From the NCBI GenBank assembly GCA_016720905.1, contig JADKJT010000008.1, positions 62,001 to 126,000 of the forward strand: 64,000 nt of DNA. Direction: 5' to 3'. The DNA comes from Gemmatimonadaceae bacterium. Its GTDB lineage: Bacteria > Gemmatimonadota > Gemmatimonadetes > Gemmatimonadales > Gemmatimonadaceae. This document shows, piece by piece, positions 49,997 to 59,112 of the stretch; position 1 is the first letter of the stretch; every line of letters begins with the position of its first letter. The position numbers and the translations under genes were made by a program. The notes under the pieces were generated by a model, which was not told the origin of the DNA, made no database searches, and saw only the letters and a list, made by a program, of their open reading frames with translations.

Positions 49997-51345
49997 GCAA
50001 TCCATCCGAGATGGACTCGGCGCCGCTGGCGCTGCGCGCGCGTGGCCCATTCGATGCACTCGATGCGGTCACGCACCAGGCGATCACCGATCGGGCCTCC
50101 ACCCTGGACGCCGCCGTGCGAACCCGCACCGCAGCCATCATCGAACGCGTGCGCACCGGCGGCGATGATGCATTGTGCGCACTGGCGCAGGAGTTCGATG
50201 GCGTCACGCTCACCAATATCGAAGTCCCACGGGCGCGCTGGGAACAGGCGCTGGCGACGCTGGAGCCGATGCTTCGAGCCTCGCTTGAGCGCGCGGCGCG
50301 CAACATCACAGCCGTCCACACGGCGTTTCTGCCCACCGCAACGTACGTCTCGCCCGAACCTGGCATCATGGTGGCGCGACGACCCGACGCGCTGACGCGC
50401 GTGGGGGTGTACGCTCCCGGTGGCCGCGCCGCGTATCCGAGTTCGCTGCTCATGGGGGCCATCCCGGCTCGCGTGGCGGGCGTGGCCGAGGTGATCGTGT
50501 GCTCACCGCCAGGGCCGGACGGACTCCCCTCCGCGGTGGTGCTGGCCGCGGCAGCACTGGCAAACGTCGACCGGGTCTTTGCCATAGGCGGCGCGGGAGC
50601 AATTGCCGCCATGGCCTTCGGTACAGCAACGGTACCACCCGTCGAACGCGTCGTCGGTCCCGGGAATGCCTATGTCGCGGAGGCCAAGCTGCAACTCGTT
50701 ACGCGCGTCACGATCGACGCGCCGGCGGGGCCGAGCGAACTGCTGGTGCTGGCTGATGACCGCGCCGATCCGTCGGTCATCGCGCGCGAGTTGTTGGCCC
50801 AGGCTGAACATGATCCCGATGCTGCGGTGATCGCGGTACTCTGCGGCCCGAATACCGCGCAGCTGACGGCAGACATCGAGTGGCAGCTCGTGAACTTGCT
50901 GGTAGTTGCCCCGCGTGCCGACATCGCGCGCGCGGCACTCAAGGCACGCGGGGCGATCGTGTCGGCGCCGTCGCTTGCTCGTGGGATTGCCATTGCCAAC
51001 GGGTGGGCGGCGGAACACCTGCTGCTCCTCGTCGCGGACGAGATGCAGGAGACGACCCTCGCGGCGTTGCGCAGCGCCGGCACGGTTTTCGTGGGCGCCA
51101 GCAGTTCCGTGGCGTTCGGTGACTACATGACCGGTGCGAATCATGTGCTGCCGACTGCGGGAGCGGCCCGTCGCTATTCAGGACTCTCAACGCTCGATTT
51201 CATTCGCTGGACCACCTGGCAGTCCGTGACTCCGGTTGCCGCAGCCGCGATGGCTGACGATGTGGGCCTGTTTGCCGATGCCGAGGGCCTGCCCGCGCAT
51301 GCCGCGGCCGCGCGCGCGTGGAGCGCGAACGGTACGTCATCATGA
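49993..51345 (+). CDS. hisD: Histidinol dehydrogenase
   Basis: The two-step oxidation of L-histidinol to histidine with NAD. 450 residues with YAPGGRAAYPSSLLMGAIPARVAGV, VVGPGNAYVAEAKLQLV, GPSELLVLADDRADP, LAQAEHDPDAAV (zinc and catalytic Glu/His area) and SVAFGDYMTGANHVLPTAGAARRYSGLS. Its GTG start overlaps the hisG stop by 4 bp. It is placed second in the operon, before hisC, as in enterobacteria. Confidence 0.96.
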   Translation: MSNPSEMDSAPLALRARGPFDALDAVTHQAITDRASTLDAAVRTRTAAIIERVRTGGDDALCALAQEFDGVTLTNIEVPRARWEQALATLEPMLRASLERAARNITAVHTAFLPTATYVSPEPGIMVARRPDALTRVGVYAPGGRAAYPSSLLMGAIPARVAGVAEVIVCSPPGPDGLPSAVVLAAAALANVDRVFAIGGAGAIAAMAFGTATVPPVERVVGPGNAYVAEAKLQLVTRVTIDAPAGPSELLVLADDRADPSVIARELLAQAEHDPDAAVIAVLCGPNTAQLTADIEWQLVNLLVVAPRADIARAALKARGAIVSAPSLARGIAIANGWAAEHLLLLVADEMQETTLAALRSAGTVFVGASSSVAFGDYMTGANHVLPTAGAARRYSGLSTLDFIRWTTWQSVTPVAAAAMADDVGLFADAEGLPAHAAAARAWSANGTSS

Positions 51346-52427
51346 CACCACGACTTGTTTTTTCCCGCGCGGCGTACGACGCCGTGTCGCTCTACGATCC
51401 GCACCGCGCGCCGGTTGCCCTCGACCTGACCGACAACACCAATCTGTGGGGGCTCCCGCCAACGGCCGAGCGCGCGTTGCGCGACGTGCCGGTACAGGCC
51501 GTGACGCGCTACCCGTCGCTGTACGGCGGTGAATTGAAGCAGGCGCTGGCTGACTATATGAGCGTGACACCCGACATGATCGTCACGGGGTGTGGATCGG
51601 ACGATCTCCTCGATTCGGCCATGCGGGCCTTCGGCGAGCCGGGTGATCTGGTGGCCGGTTCAGATCCATCGTTTGCAATGATTCCGATTTTTGCTCGGAT
51701 GAATGCGCTGCGATGGACGTCGGTCGCGGAACTGCCCGTTTCCGAATCCATCGGTGGTGCGATGGCCCGGCCCGACATCAGCGCGCTACTCGCCACGCGC
51801 GCGCGAATCACCTACCTGTGCTCACCCAACAACCCGACCGGTGCGCTGATCGCGCGCGCTGACATCGAACGGGTGGTGCGCGAGGCGACCGGCGTGGTGT
51901 TCATCGATGAAGCGTATGCGGAGTTTGCCGGGGTGTCATCGGTCGATCTGGTCGCGCGATTCGCCAACGTGCTGGTCATTCGCACGTTGTCGAAGGCGTT
52001 TGGTCTGGCCGGTCTCCGTATTGGTTATGCGGTCGGGCATCCATCGCTCGTGGCCGAGGTGGAAAAATCGCGTGGACCGTACAAGGTCAGCGCAATCGCC
52101 GAGCGGGTGGCACTTGCCGCGCTGCGTCATGACCGCGAGTGGATCGATACCCACGTGGCCCTTGCCGTTGAGCTGCGGGAACGGCTTGCCGATTCCCTTC
52201 GGGCGATGGGCCTCGCGCCACTACCATCGGCGGCCAATTTCCTGTGTGTGCCGATGTCCAACGCGGTCGCCGTCGGTGAGGCGCTGCGGGCCCGGGGTGT
52301 AGCCGCCCGACCATTCCCGGCACTTCCTCATGTCGGCGATGTGTTGCGCATCAGCGTGGGTCCGTGGCCCATGTTGGAACAATTCCTGTCGGTCTTGGGA
52401 TCCGCGATGCGCGAGGTGAACCCGTGA
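51342..52427 (+). CDS. hisC: Histidinol-phosphate aminotransferase
   Basis: A 361-residue class I/II PLP aminotransferase: imidazole-acetol phosphate to histidinol phosphate. LTDNTNLWGLPP near the start, YLCSPNNPTGALI with the PLP-contacting Asn, VFIDEAYAEFAG with the pyridine Asp/Tyr, and RTLSKAFGLAGLRIGYAVG with the Schiff-base Lys are as expected. ATG 51342 overlaps the hisD stop (ATGA). Next comes hisH with a 4-bp overlap. Confidence 0.95.
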   Translation: MTPRLVFSRAAYDAVSLYDPHRAPVALDLTDNTNLWGLPPTAERALRDVPVQAVTRYPSLYGGELKQALADYMSVTPDMIVTGCGSDDLLDSAMRAFGEPGDLVAGSDPSFAMIPIFARMNALRWTSVAELPVSESIGGAMARPDISALLATRARITYLCSPNNPTGALIARADIERVVREATGVVFIDEAYAEFAGVSSVDLVARFANVLVIRTLSKAFGLAGLRIGYAVGHPSLVAEVEKSRGPYKVSAIAERVALAALRHDREWIDTHVALAVELRERLADSLRAMGLAPLPSAANFLCVPMSNAVAVGEALRARGVAARPFPALPHVGDVLRISVGPWPMLEQFLSVLGSAMREVNP

Positions 52428-53092
52428 CGGTCGCAGTGAGACCGCAGCGAGTTTACGTAACCGTGTTCGATTACGGTGCCGGCAATCTGCACTCGCTGAT
52501 CAAGACCCTCGAAACCGCATCGACCATCGTGCGGGTGGAAACAGATCCTGCGCGAGCCGTGCAGCACACCGACGCCCTGGTGCTCCCTGGGGTGGGCGCA
52601 TTCGCACCAGCGGCGGAACGTCTGGCGTCGGGGCGCGACGCCATGCGGGAGGCGCTGCTGGGCGGGTTGCCCTGTCTTGGCATCTGTCTGGGTATGCAAC
52701 TGTTGTTTGACTCCAGCGAGGAAGGACCTGGAGCGGGCCTTTCCATCTTCGCGGGACATGTCACGAGACTTCACGCGCACCGCGTGCCGCAGATTGGTTG
52801 GAATCAACTGGAGGATGTCCATGATCCGCTGGCCGCACGCGCCGAACTCGGTGTCGCCTACTTTGCCAACAGTTTCGTCTGCCGGCCGACCGGGGCATCG
52901 CTCACCCAGGTGGTCTCGTGGAGTACGCACGAGCGCGATCGGTATCCGTCGGTGGTGAGACGCGGCGCGGTTGTTGGCACCCAGTTTCATCCGGAGAAAT
53001 CGTCCGCCCCGGGTGTGCGCTTCGTGCACGCATTTCTCGACGCGGCCGCTCATGCCGATTTCCGCAACCGAGCCACAGGGGAGCAGCCATGA
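52424..53092 (+). CDS. hisH: Imidazole glycerol phosphate synthase glutaminase subunit
   Basis: Class I glutamine amidotransferase subunit that feeds ammonia to HisF. 222 residues with VFDYGAGNLHSLIKTLE, PGVGAF, the nucleophile Cys in GICLGMQLLFDSS, HRVPQIGWNQL, and the His/Glu pair in GTQFHPEKSS. GTG 52424 overlaps the hisC stop. The glutaminase triad Cys-His-Glu is intact. Confidence 0.95.
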   Translation: MTVAVRPQRVYVTVFDYGAGNLHSLIKTLETASTIVRVETDPARAVQHTDALVLPGVGAFAPAAERLASGRDAMREALLGGLPCLGICLGMQLLFDSSEEGPGAGLSIFAGHVTRLHAHRVPQIGWNQLEDVHDPLAARAELGVAYFANSFVCRPTGASLTQVVSWSTHERDRYPSVVRRGAVVGTQFHPEKSSAPGVRFVHAFLDAAAHADFRNRATGEQP

Positions 53093-53802
53093 TCGTGATA
53101 CCCGCAGTCGATGTGCGCGGCGGCCACTGCGTGCAGCTGGTGGGCGGAGATTACGCCGATGAACGTGTCCGCCTGGAGGATCCATCCGCGGTGGCACGTG
53201 AATGGGCGCGTCTGGGCTTCGCCCGGCTCCACGTCGTTGATCTCGACGCCGCGACAGCGCGTGGTTCGAATGCCAGCGTGATTCGCGAGATCCTTCGCGA
53301 CGCGACGGTGCCTGCGCAGGTGGGTGGTGGAATCCGCGACGACATGCAGATCGAACGGCTCCTGGATGACGGCGCCACGTGGGTGGTGGTAGGCACGCGC
53401 GCCGTGCGCGACGAGTATTGGCTAAGCGAGATGACCGGACGATTTCCGGGGCGCCTGATTGTGGCGGCGGACGTTCGCGAACGCCGCGTGGTGACAGCGG
53501 GATGGTCCGAAACGTCCCACGTCGACGTAATGGACTTTGTCGAATCGTTGGGGACCCTGGAGTTAGGCGGACTTCTGGTCACCGCCGTGCATAAGGAAGG
53601 CCGCATGGAGGGAACCGACCTGCCGTTGATGGAGGCGGTCGCGGAATCGAGCGCGTGGCCGGTGTTTGCCTCCGGTGGTATTTCGAGCTTGGAGGACCTT
53701 CGCGCCCTCGAGCACCGCGGCCTAGCGGGCGCGGTGCTGGGGATGGCGCTGTACACAGGCGCGCTGGATGCACGCCGCATTGTCGAGGAGTTCGGAGCAT
53801 GA
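53089..53802 (+). CDS. hisA: ProFAR isomerase
   Basis: The TIM-barrel isomerase that opens the ribose ring of ProFAR. 237 residues with VIPAVDVRGGHCVQLVGGD (catalytic Asp), LHVVDLDAATARGSN, VPAQVGGGIRDD, WVVVGTRAV, ERRVVTAGW, a late ASGGISSLEDLRAL and GAVLGMALYTG phosphate-binding loop. It overlaps hisH and hisB at both ends by 4 bp. Differences from HisF (short N-terminus, GGHCVQL) leave no doubt about the pair. Confidence 0.94.
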   Translation: MIVIPAVDVRGGHCVQLVGGDYADERVRLEDPSAVAREWARLGFARLHVVDLDAATARGSNASVIREILRDATVPAQVGGGIRDDMQIERLLDDGATWVVVGTRAVRDEYWLSEMTGRFPGRLIVAADVRERRVVTAGWSETSHVDVMDFVESLGTLELGGLLVTAVHKEGRMEGTDLPLMEAVAESSAWPVFASGGISSLEDLRALEHRGLAGAVLGMALYTGALDARRIVEEFGA

Positions 53803-54341
53803 CCGTCGTGACACGCTCGTCCAGGGAAACACAGATTCGACTCGCACTGCGCCGGGGAACCGGGGCCGCCACGGTGAGCACCGGCGAGCCGTTCCTCGAT
53901 CACATGCTGGTCACGTTTGCACGCTATGCCGGGATCGACCTGGACCTGCAGGCCACCGGCGACCTGCGTCATCACCTCATCGAGGATGTGGCGATCGTAT
54001 TGGGGCAGGCCGTGTTCGCTTTTGCACCGGTCGGCTGCGCACGGTACGGCGAGCGCACGATTCCCATGGACGACGCGCTCGTGCACGTGGTGCTCGATAT
54101 CGGAGGGCGCCCATACTACCGTGGACCGCTGCCGTCCTCGATGTACGATCACTTCCTCCGGTCATTTGCCGACAACGCGCGTGCCACGCTGCATGTGCGC
54201 GTACTGCGCGGTCGCGACCGGCATCATGTCGTCGAGGCGGCCATCAAGGCGCTTGGCATGGCATTGCGTGATGCGCTGGCGGAAACCGGCGCGGTGTTCA
54301 GCACGAAGGGATCGGTACACCTCGAAATAGGGGAGGGATAG
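53799..54341 (+). CDS. hisB: Imidazoleglycerol-phosphate dehydratase, divergent
   Basis: A 180-residue IGPD with FLDHMLVTFARYAG, HHLIEDVAIVLGQA, IPMDDALVHVVLDIGGRPYY, and HHVVEAAIKALG, so the two HHxxE metal motifs are there. It is unusual: the sequence before the first motif is shortened (GDLRHH, where GDxxIDDHH is normal), the usual THGG reads RYAG with a Tyr in place of His, and the loop before the second motif is short. It has no histidinol-phosphatase domain; that step is supplied by HisN in the same operon. ATG 53799 overlaps hisA. Confidence 0.88.
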   Translation: MTVVTRSSRETQIRLALRRGTGAATVSTGEPFLDHMLVTFARYAGIDLDLQATGDLRHHLIEDVAIVLGQAVFAFAPVGCARYGERTIPMDDALVHVVLDIGGRPYYRGPLPSSMYDHFLRSFADNARATLHVRVLRGRDRHHVVEAAIKALGMALRDALAETGAVFSTKGSVHLEIGEG

Positions 54342-54345
54342 CACC

Positions 54346-55131
54346 GTGCTGACGCAACGAGTCATCGTGTGTCTCGATGTGCAAGGTGGGCGCGTGGTCA
54401 AGGGCGCGCAGTTCGAAGATCTGCGGGACGTCGGCGACCCGGTCGCCCTTTCCGCGCGATATGAGCGCGAAGGGGCTGATGAGATCACGTTTCTCGATAT
54501 CTCGGCCAGCGCCGAGGCGCGTTCCACGCTACTGGATGTGGCGCGGCGAACCGCCGAGCGCCTGTTCATCCCGCTCACCATCGGCGGTGGCGTCCGATCG
54601 GCCGACGATGTCGCGCGCGTCTTGCGGGCCGGCGCCGACAAGGTGGCACTGAACTCTGCCGCCGTCCTGCGCCCCCAGCTGCTCACGGAAGCGGCCGATC
54701 GATTTGGCGCGCAATGCGTGGTGGCCAGTATTGATGCAAAGCGGGGCGCCAATGGAGCGTGGCGTGTGTGGGTGAAGGGCGGACGCGAGGAAACGCCGCT
54801 GGAGCCGGTCGCGTGGGCACAGGAGTGCGTCGCGCGGGGCGCGGGTGAGGTGCTCCTCACCTCGATCGACAGGGATGGGGCGCGCACGGGGTACGATCTT
54901 GCGCTGACTCGCGCGGTCGCCGATGCGGTACCGGTGCCGGTGATTGCCAGTGGTGGCGCCGGACGCGCGTCACACCTGGTGGATGCCATTGTGTTGGGGC
55001 ACGCTGATGCCGTGCTCGTGGCGGGAATCCTGCACGACGGGGTCACCACGGTGCGCGCGCTCAAGCACGACATGCGCGTGGCCGGGTTGTCTGTGCGCGA
55101 TGTCGATATCACCAGCGAGGTGGCCGCATGA
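54346..55131 (+). CDS. hisF: Imidazole glycerol phosphate synthase cyclase subunit
   Basis: A 261-residue TIM-barrel cyclase partner of HisH. RVIVCLDVQGGRVVKGAQF with the catalytic Asp, EITFLDISASAEARSTLLDV, PLTIGGGVRSADDV, KVALNSAAV, CVVASIDAKRG with the second catalytic Asp region, LLTSIDRDGARTGYD and the phosphate loops are present. It starts at a GTG 4 bp after hisB, one of only two junctions (with hisL-hisG) that do not overlap, and overlaps hisN by 4 bp. Confidence 0.96.
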   Translation: MLTQRVIVCLDVQGGRVVKGAQFEDLRDVGDPVALSARYEREGADEITFLDISASAEARSTLLDVARRTAERLFIPLTIGGGVRSADDVARVLRAGADKVALNSAAVLRPQLLTEAADRFGAQCVVASIDAKRGANGAWRVWVKGGREETPLEPVAWAQECVARGAGEVLLTSIDRDGARTGYDLALTRAVADAVPVPVIASGGAGRASHLVDAIVLGHADAVLVAGILHDGVTTVRALKHDMRVAGLSVRDVDITSEVAA

Positions 55132-55937
55132 GCCAGGTCGAGAAGCCCGCGTCGGTGATGCAGGCGGCCGCTGAAGTGGCGCACTTGGCGGCGCGCACCG
55201 CGATGCAATGGTATCGCACCGGCGTCACCGTGGAAACAAAGGGTGATGGCTCCCCGGTCACCATTGCGGACCGTGAAGCGGAACGCGTCGCGCGCGACTG
55301 GCTGACCGCGCGCTTCCCATCCGATGGATTGCATGGTGAGGAATTCGGCATCGAGCGGCCGGACGCGCGCCGTCGCTGGATTCTCGATCCGATTGACGGT
55401 ACCAAAGCGTTTGTGCGTGGTGTGCCGCTCTGGGGCACACTGGTGGCCTGTTGCGAGGGTGAGACGGTGCTCGCGGGCGCGGCATGCTTTCCGGCGGTTG
55501 ACGAGCTGATCGTGGCGGCGCCCGGAGAGGGTTGCTGGTGGAACGGCTCGCGCGCTCGCGTGTCACACGTCGACCGACTCGAAGACGCAACCGCGCTCAT
55601 CACCGATGATTGTTTCATGGAGCATCCGTCACGCGGGGGACAGTGGCGCGCGTTGGCGTCACAGGTCAACGTTGCGCGCACGTGGGGCGACTGTTACGGC
55701 TACCTGCTCGTCGCCACCGGACGCGCGGAGATCATGGTGGACGACATCGTGAATGCCTGGGACATCGCCGCGATGCTGCCGATCATCACGGAAGCCGGCG
55801 GGCGATTCACCGCCTGGAACGGCAACGTCACGGCATTCGGGGGCAGCGCCATCGCCACCAACGCAGGTGTTGCCGACGCCACACGTTCGCTGCTGCATGA
55901 GCGTTCGAGCGGCGCGCTCGGTGCGGCGCGCCCATGA
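55128..55937 (+). CDS. hisN: Histidinol-phosphatase, inositol monophosphatase family
   Basis: A 269-residue Mg-dependent phosphatase of the IMPase fold: TKGDGSPVTIADREAE, GEEFGIE, the metal-binding WILDPIDGTKAFVRGVPLWGTLVA, and the late WGDCYGYLLVATGRAEIMVDDIVNAWDIAAMLPIITEAGG. Members located in his operons of actinobacteria and others serve as histidinol-phosphate phosphatase (HisN), filling the gap left when HisB lacks the N-terminal phosphatase. Its place between hisF and hisIE, with 4-bp overlaps on both sides, gives the same conclusion here; specificity over inositol phosphate is inferred. Confidence 0.9.
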   Translation: MSQVEKPASVMQAAAEVAHLAARTAMQWYRTGVTVETKGDGSPVTIADREAERVARDWLTARFPSDGLHGEEFGIERPDARRRWILDPIDGTKAFVRGVPLWGTLVACCEGETVLAGAACFPAVDELIVAAPGEGCWWNGSRARVSHVDRLEDATALITDDCFMEHPSRGGQWRALASQVNVARTWGDCYGYLLVATGRAEIMVDDIVNAWDIAAMLPIITEAGGRFTAWNGNVTAFGGSAIATNAGVADATRSLLHERSSGALGAARP

Positions 55938-56569
55938 CCATCGCCTTTGATCTGGACCGGTTGGATTTCACCAAGAGCGGCGGCCTGGTGACCATCGTAT
56001 CCCAGGATGCGGACACAGGCGTTGTGCTGATGGTGGCGCACGCAGATCGCCAGGCTCTGGAGCGCACAATCGCCTCCGGCCAGATGCACTACACCTCGCG
56101 CACGCGTGGACTGTGGCACAAGGGTGGGACCAGCGGCCACGTGCAATGGGTCGTGTCGCTCACTGCCGATTGTGATCACGACGCCGTGCTGGCCCGCGTG
56201 CGTCCCGCCGGACCCGCTTGCCATGAAGGAACCGTCTCCTGTTTCCGCGACGACGCGCTCAAGGCCGATGCGCTCTCGGTGCTCGATCGCACGCTCGCCG
56301 CGCGGGCGGCCTCCCTGGCCGCGGCACCCGACAATGTCGGCGCGAGTTACACCAGCAGGCTGTTGACCGACCGCAACCTCCGCCTCAAGAAGCTGGGTGA
56401 AGAGGCCGTCGAGCTAGCTGTGGCCTGTGTAGACGGCGACTCCGCCCGTGGCGCGGAAGAGGCGGCAGATCTGATCTACCACACGCTCGTGGCCGTGCGC
56501 GCATTGGGCGTATCGCTGGACGACGTTCGGCGGGTGCTGGCACAGCGAGCGGGTGCCCCTCACCGTTAA
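55934..56569 (+). CDS. hisI: Bifunctional PR-AMP cyclohydrolase / PR-ATP pyrophosphatase
   Basis: HisIE, 211 residues carrying steps two and three. The cyclohydrolase half has ALERTIASGQMHYTSRTRGLWHKGGTSGHVQWV, SLTADCDHDAVLARVRPAGPACHEGTVSCF, with the zinc Cys residues (DCD, CHEG, SCF). The pyrophosphatase half (about residues 120-211) has YTSRLLTDRNLRLKKLGEEAVELAVAC with the metal-binding Glu pair and EEAADLIYHTLVAVRALG. The order of the halves is standard. It ends the operon; no clear terminator is visible in the 56 bp before the next gene. Confidence 0.95.
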   Translation: MTIAFDLDRLDFTKSGGLVTIVSQDADTGVVLMVAHADRQALERTIASGQMHYTSRTRGLWHKGGTSGHVQWVVSLTADCDHDAVLARVRPAGPACHEGTVSCFRDDALKADALSVLDRTLAARAASLAAAPDNVGASYTSRLLTDRNLRLKKLGEEAVELAVACVDGDSARGAEEAADLIYHTLVAVRALGVSLDDVRRVLAQRAGAPHR

Positions 56570-56625
56570 TTTCACGACAGGCTTTCCCACGCGCCACCGG
56601 CCGGCGCCTTCCCACCGGAGTTCAC

Positions 56626-58221
56626 ATGTCGTCTGCAGTCTTCCGTCTCATGGTCCGACGGCGCGCGACGCTGTCTCTGCTGTGCGCGCTGAGCGCACTG
56701 TCTGCTGTGCCCCTGTCGGCGCAGGGCGAACCCGTCGACGCTGCAGCCGTCGCCAGAATCCGTGACGAGGCGTTCAATCGCTCGCAAGTGATGTCGCTCA
56801 TGTCGTATCTCACTGACGTGCATGGGCCGCGACTGACAGGTTCGCCGACGGCGCGCCGTGCCGCCGACTATACGATGTCACAACTCAAAGGGTGGGGACT
56901 TGCCAACACCCATCTCGAGAATTTTCCGTTTGGACGCGGCTGGACCAACGACAAGTTTTACGCACAGGTCACCGGCCCCGTCGCGTTCTCGGTCATCGGC
57001 TACCCACAGGCCTGGACACCAGGCACCAATGGGCTGCTGAAGGGGAACGTGGTGTACGTTCGTATTGACAGCGAAGCAGATTTCGCGCGGTACCGAGGAC
57101 AGCTGGCCGGCAAGGTCGTGATGCTCGCCCCCATGCGGGCGGTCGATCCGCGATTCGTGCCGCTCGCGTCCCGTCGCAGCGACGATGACCTGGCGCGCAT
57201 GGCGGCGGCGCCCGTGCCGACGCCCAATGCCCAGGGCCCACGGCAGTCCGGACCGCGCACAGCGGCCGATAGTCTGGCGCAACGCCAGTTGCAGGCACAA
57301 CAGGCCATCGCCGTGCGACGTCGCGCATTCATTGACGACGAACATGTCGGAGCTATTCTCGAGCCGGGTCGCGGAGACGGAGGCACGGTGTTCACGCCCA
57401 ACGGCGCGTCGCGCGATCCGCTCAAGCCGGCCACGACGCCGGTGATCACCGTGGCCATCGAACACTATGGGCGTATGCTGCGCACGCTCGAGAAGAACAT
57501 TCCGGTGGCCATCGAACTCGACATCAAGAACACGTTCTACGATGCCGATCTGACGTCGTTTAACATCATCGCCGAGATTCCCGGCACCGATCCGGTGCTC
57601 AAGAACGAAGTCGTGATGCTGGGCGCGCATTTTGATTCATGGCACGCCGGCACCGGAGCCACGGACAACGCCGCCGGCTCGGCCGCCATGCTCGAAGCCG
57701 TGCGCATTCTCACGGCCAGCGGCCTCAAGCCGAAACGCACCATTCGCATCGCACTCTGGACCGGCGAGGAGCAGGGCCTGCTGGGGTCGCGTGCGTGGGT
57801 CAGGGAGCACTATGGGGTTCGCGACTCGCTGAAGGCCGACGCTGCGAAGTTCTCGGCGTACTTCAACCTCGACAACGGCACCGGCGCCATTCGCGGCGTG
57901 TTCGAGCAAGGCAACGCGGCGGCGGCTCCCATCTTCAACGCCTGGATGAAGCCGTTCGAAGACAAGGGCGTGACAACCGTGACGTTGTCCAACACCGGTG
58001 GTACCGATCACCTGTCTTTTGACGGCATTGGTCTGCCCGGCTTCCAGTTCATTCAGGATGAAGTGGAATACGGCACCCGGACACACCACTCCAACATGGA
58101 CACCTACGAGCGCGTGCAGGAGGCCGACATGAAACTCAACTCGGCGGTCATCGCCTCATTTGTGTATCACGCGGCGAATCGCGCGGGGTTGTTTCCGCGC
58201 AAGACTCCGATCACGCCGTAG
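56626..58221 (+). CDS. Secreted M28 aminopeptidase-like protein
   Basis: A 531-residue exported metallopeptidase. The signal peptide (residues 10-32, LSLLCALSALSAVPLSAQ) is followed by a helical lead, a PA-like insert (about 125-285, with KGNVVYVRIDSEADFARYRGQLAGKVVMLAPM), and the zinc domain with HFDSWHAGTGATDNAAGSAAMLEAVRIL, LWTGEEQGLLGS and a distal His in THHSNMDTYE. It differs from the other M28 protein in this window in lacking the transferrin-receptor-like dimerisation domain. It follows the his operon by 56 bp and overlaps the convergent mutarotase gene by 11 bp. Confidence 0.9.
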   Translation: MSSAVFRLMVRRRATLSLLCALSALSAVPLSAQGEPVDAAAVARIRDEAFNRSQVMSLMSYLTDVHGPRLTGSPTARRAADYTMSQLKGWGLANTHLENFPFGRGWTNDKFYAQVTGPVAFSVIGYPQAWTPGTNGLLKGNVVYVRIDSEADFARYRGQLAGKVVMLAPMRAVDPRFVPLASRRSDDDLARMAAAPVPTPNAQGPRQSGPRTAADSLAQRQLQAQQAIAVRRRAFIDDEHVGAILEPGRGDGGTVFTPNGASRDPLKPATTPVITVAIEHYGRMLRTLEKNIPVAIELDIKNTFYDADLTSFNIIAEIPGTDPVLKNEVVMLGAHFDSWHAGTGATDNAAGSAAMLEAVRILTASGLKPKRTIRIALWTGEEQGLLGSRAWVREHYGVRDSLKADAAKFSAYFNLDNGTGAIRGVFEQGNAAAAPIFNAWMKPFEDKGVTTVTLSNTGGTDHLSFDGIGLPGFQFIQDEVEYGTRTHHSNMDTYERVQEADMKLNSAVIASFVYHAANRAGLFPRKTPITP

Positions 58222-59041
58222 TCATTCGCTGCGTGCCCGTCCACGACTCGTCCGGGGCGAGGACAATCGGATGCTGAATAGCGGCGGCTTCGACACACAG
58301 CATCCCCTGTTCCTCGCCCTCGGCGAAGTCGGCACGCGAGCGAGTACCTTCAATACCCGGATTCCACACGACCGCTTCGGGGAATCCGCTCTTCTCAATG
58401 ATGATGGACCGCGCTCCATCGCGAATGACCAGTCGGTCTGGTGCGTTGGAGTAAATGCGGTCCAGCGGACCGGTGATCTGAAGCACTGGTGCCGCCTCCA
58501 CGACCATTTGTCCTTCCAACAGGCTGTCGCGATAGCGACAGCCTGAGAGCCCCTCAACGCGCGTTGTGAACGCATCGCGGACGGCGAAGTAGGGATGAAA
58601 GGCGGCCGTAAACGCGATGGGTGAGGTATCCGTGTTGCGAATGGTCATCGCCACGGCCAGTGCGACGCCCTCGACCACGATAGACAGGTCGGCAGAAAAC
58701 GCGTGCGGCCACTGTGTCCGCGTGTCGTCGGAGTCTGACAAATGCAGCTGACCGCGACCGGCACCAGCGAAGGTCCTGGACCCATCCACCGTCCATCGGC
58801 ACAGCCGAGCGAAGCCATGCTGGCGCAGCGATCCGAATGCCCCGAACTGCGGAAAGATCACAGGGATTCCGCCGCGAATGGCCTTGCCGGGACCATAGGT
58901 GGAGCGCGCGCTGACGAACAAGCGGTTTTCGTGTTCAGTGGCGGGAACCCACGAGGTGACATGTCCGCCGTCGAGCGCAATGGTGGCGTGGGCGCCATCG
59001 GGCGACCTGAGGTGCAGTGACGGGAACTCCGTGGGAATCAT
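58211..59041 (-). CDS. D-hexose-6-phosphate mutarotase (YeaD-like)
   Basis: A 276-residue aldose-1-epimerase-fold protein. GGHVTSWVPATEHENRLFVSARSTYGPGKAIRGGIPVIFPQFGAFGS matches the glucose-6-phosphate 1-epimerase branch, with the KAIRGGIPV[I/C][F/W]P signature; FHPYFAVRDAF holds the catalytic His and FPEAVVWNPGIEG and QGMLCVEAAAI are late landmarks with the catalytic Glu. It interconverts alpha and beta anomers of hexose 6-phosphates. ATG 59041 is chosen over upstream Mets because family similarity starts soon after it. It is convergent with the M28 gene. Confidence 0.9.
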   Translation of the reverse strand: MIPTEFPSLHLRSPDGAHATIALDGGHVTSWVPATEHENRLFVSARSTYGPGKAIRGGIPVIFPQFGAFGSLRQHGFARLCRWTVDGSRTFAGAGRGQLHLSDSDDTRTQWPHAFSADLSIVVEGVALAVAMTIRNTDTSPIAFTAAFHPYFAVRDAFTTRVEGLSGCRYRDSLLEGQMVVEAAPVLQITGPLDRIYSNAPDRLVIRDGARSIIIEKSGFPEAVVWNPGIEGTRSRADFAEGEEQGMLCVEAAAIQHPIVLAPDESWTGTQRMTTA

Positions 59042-59112
59042 GGGCGGCCACGAATCATGTGGTTGGGGCAGGTGCCTCGCGGGGCACGGCATCATGCCGT
59101 AAGATAGGCGCC

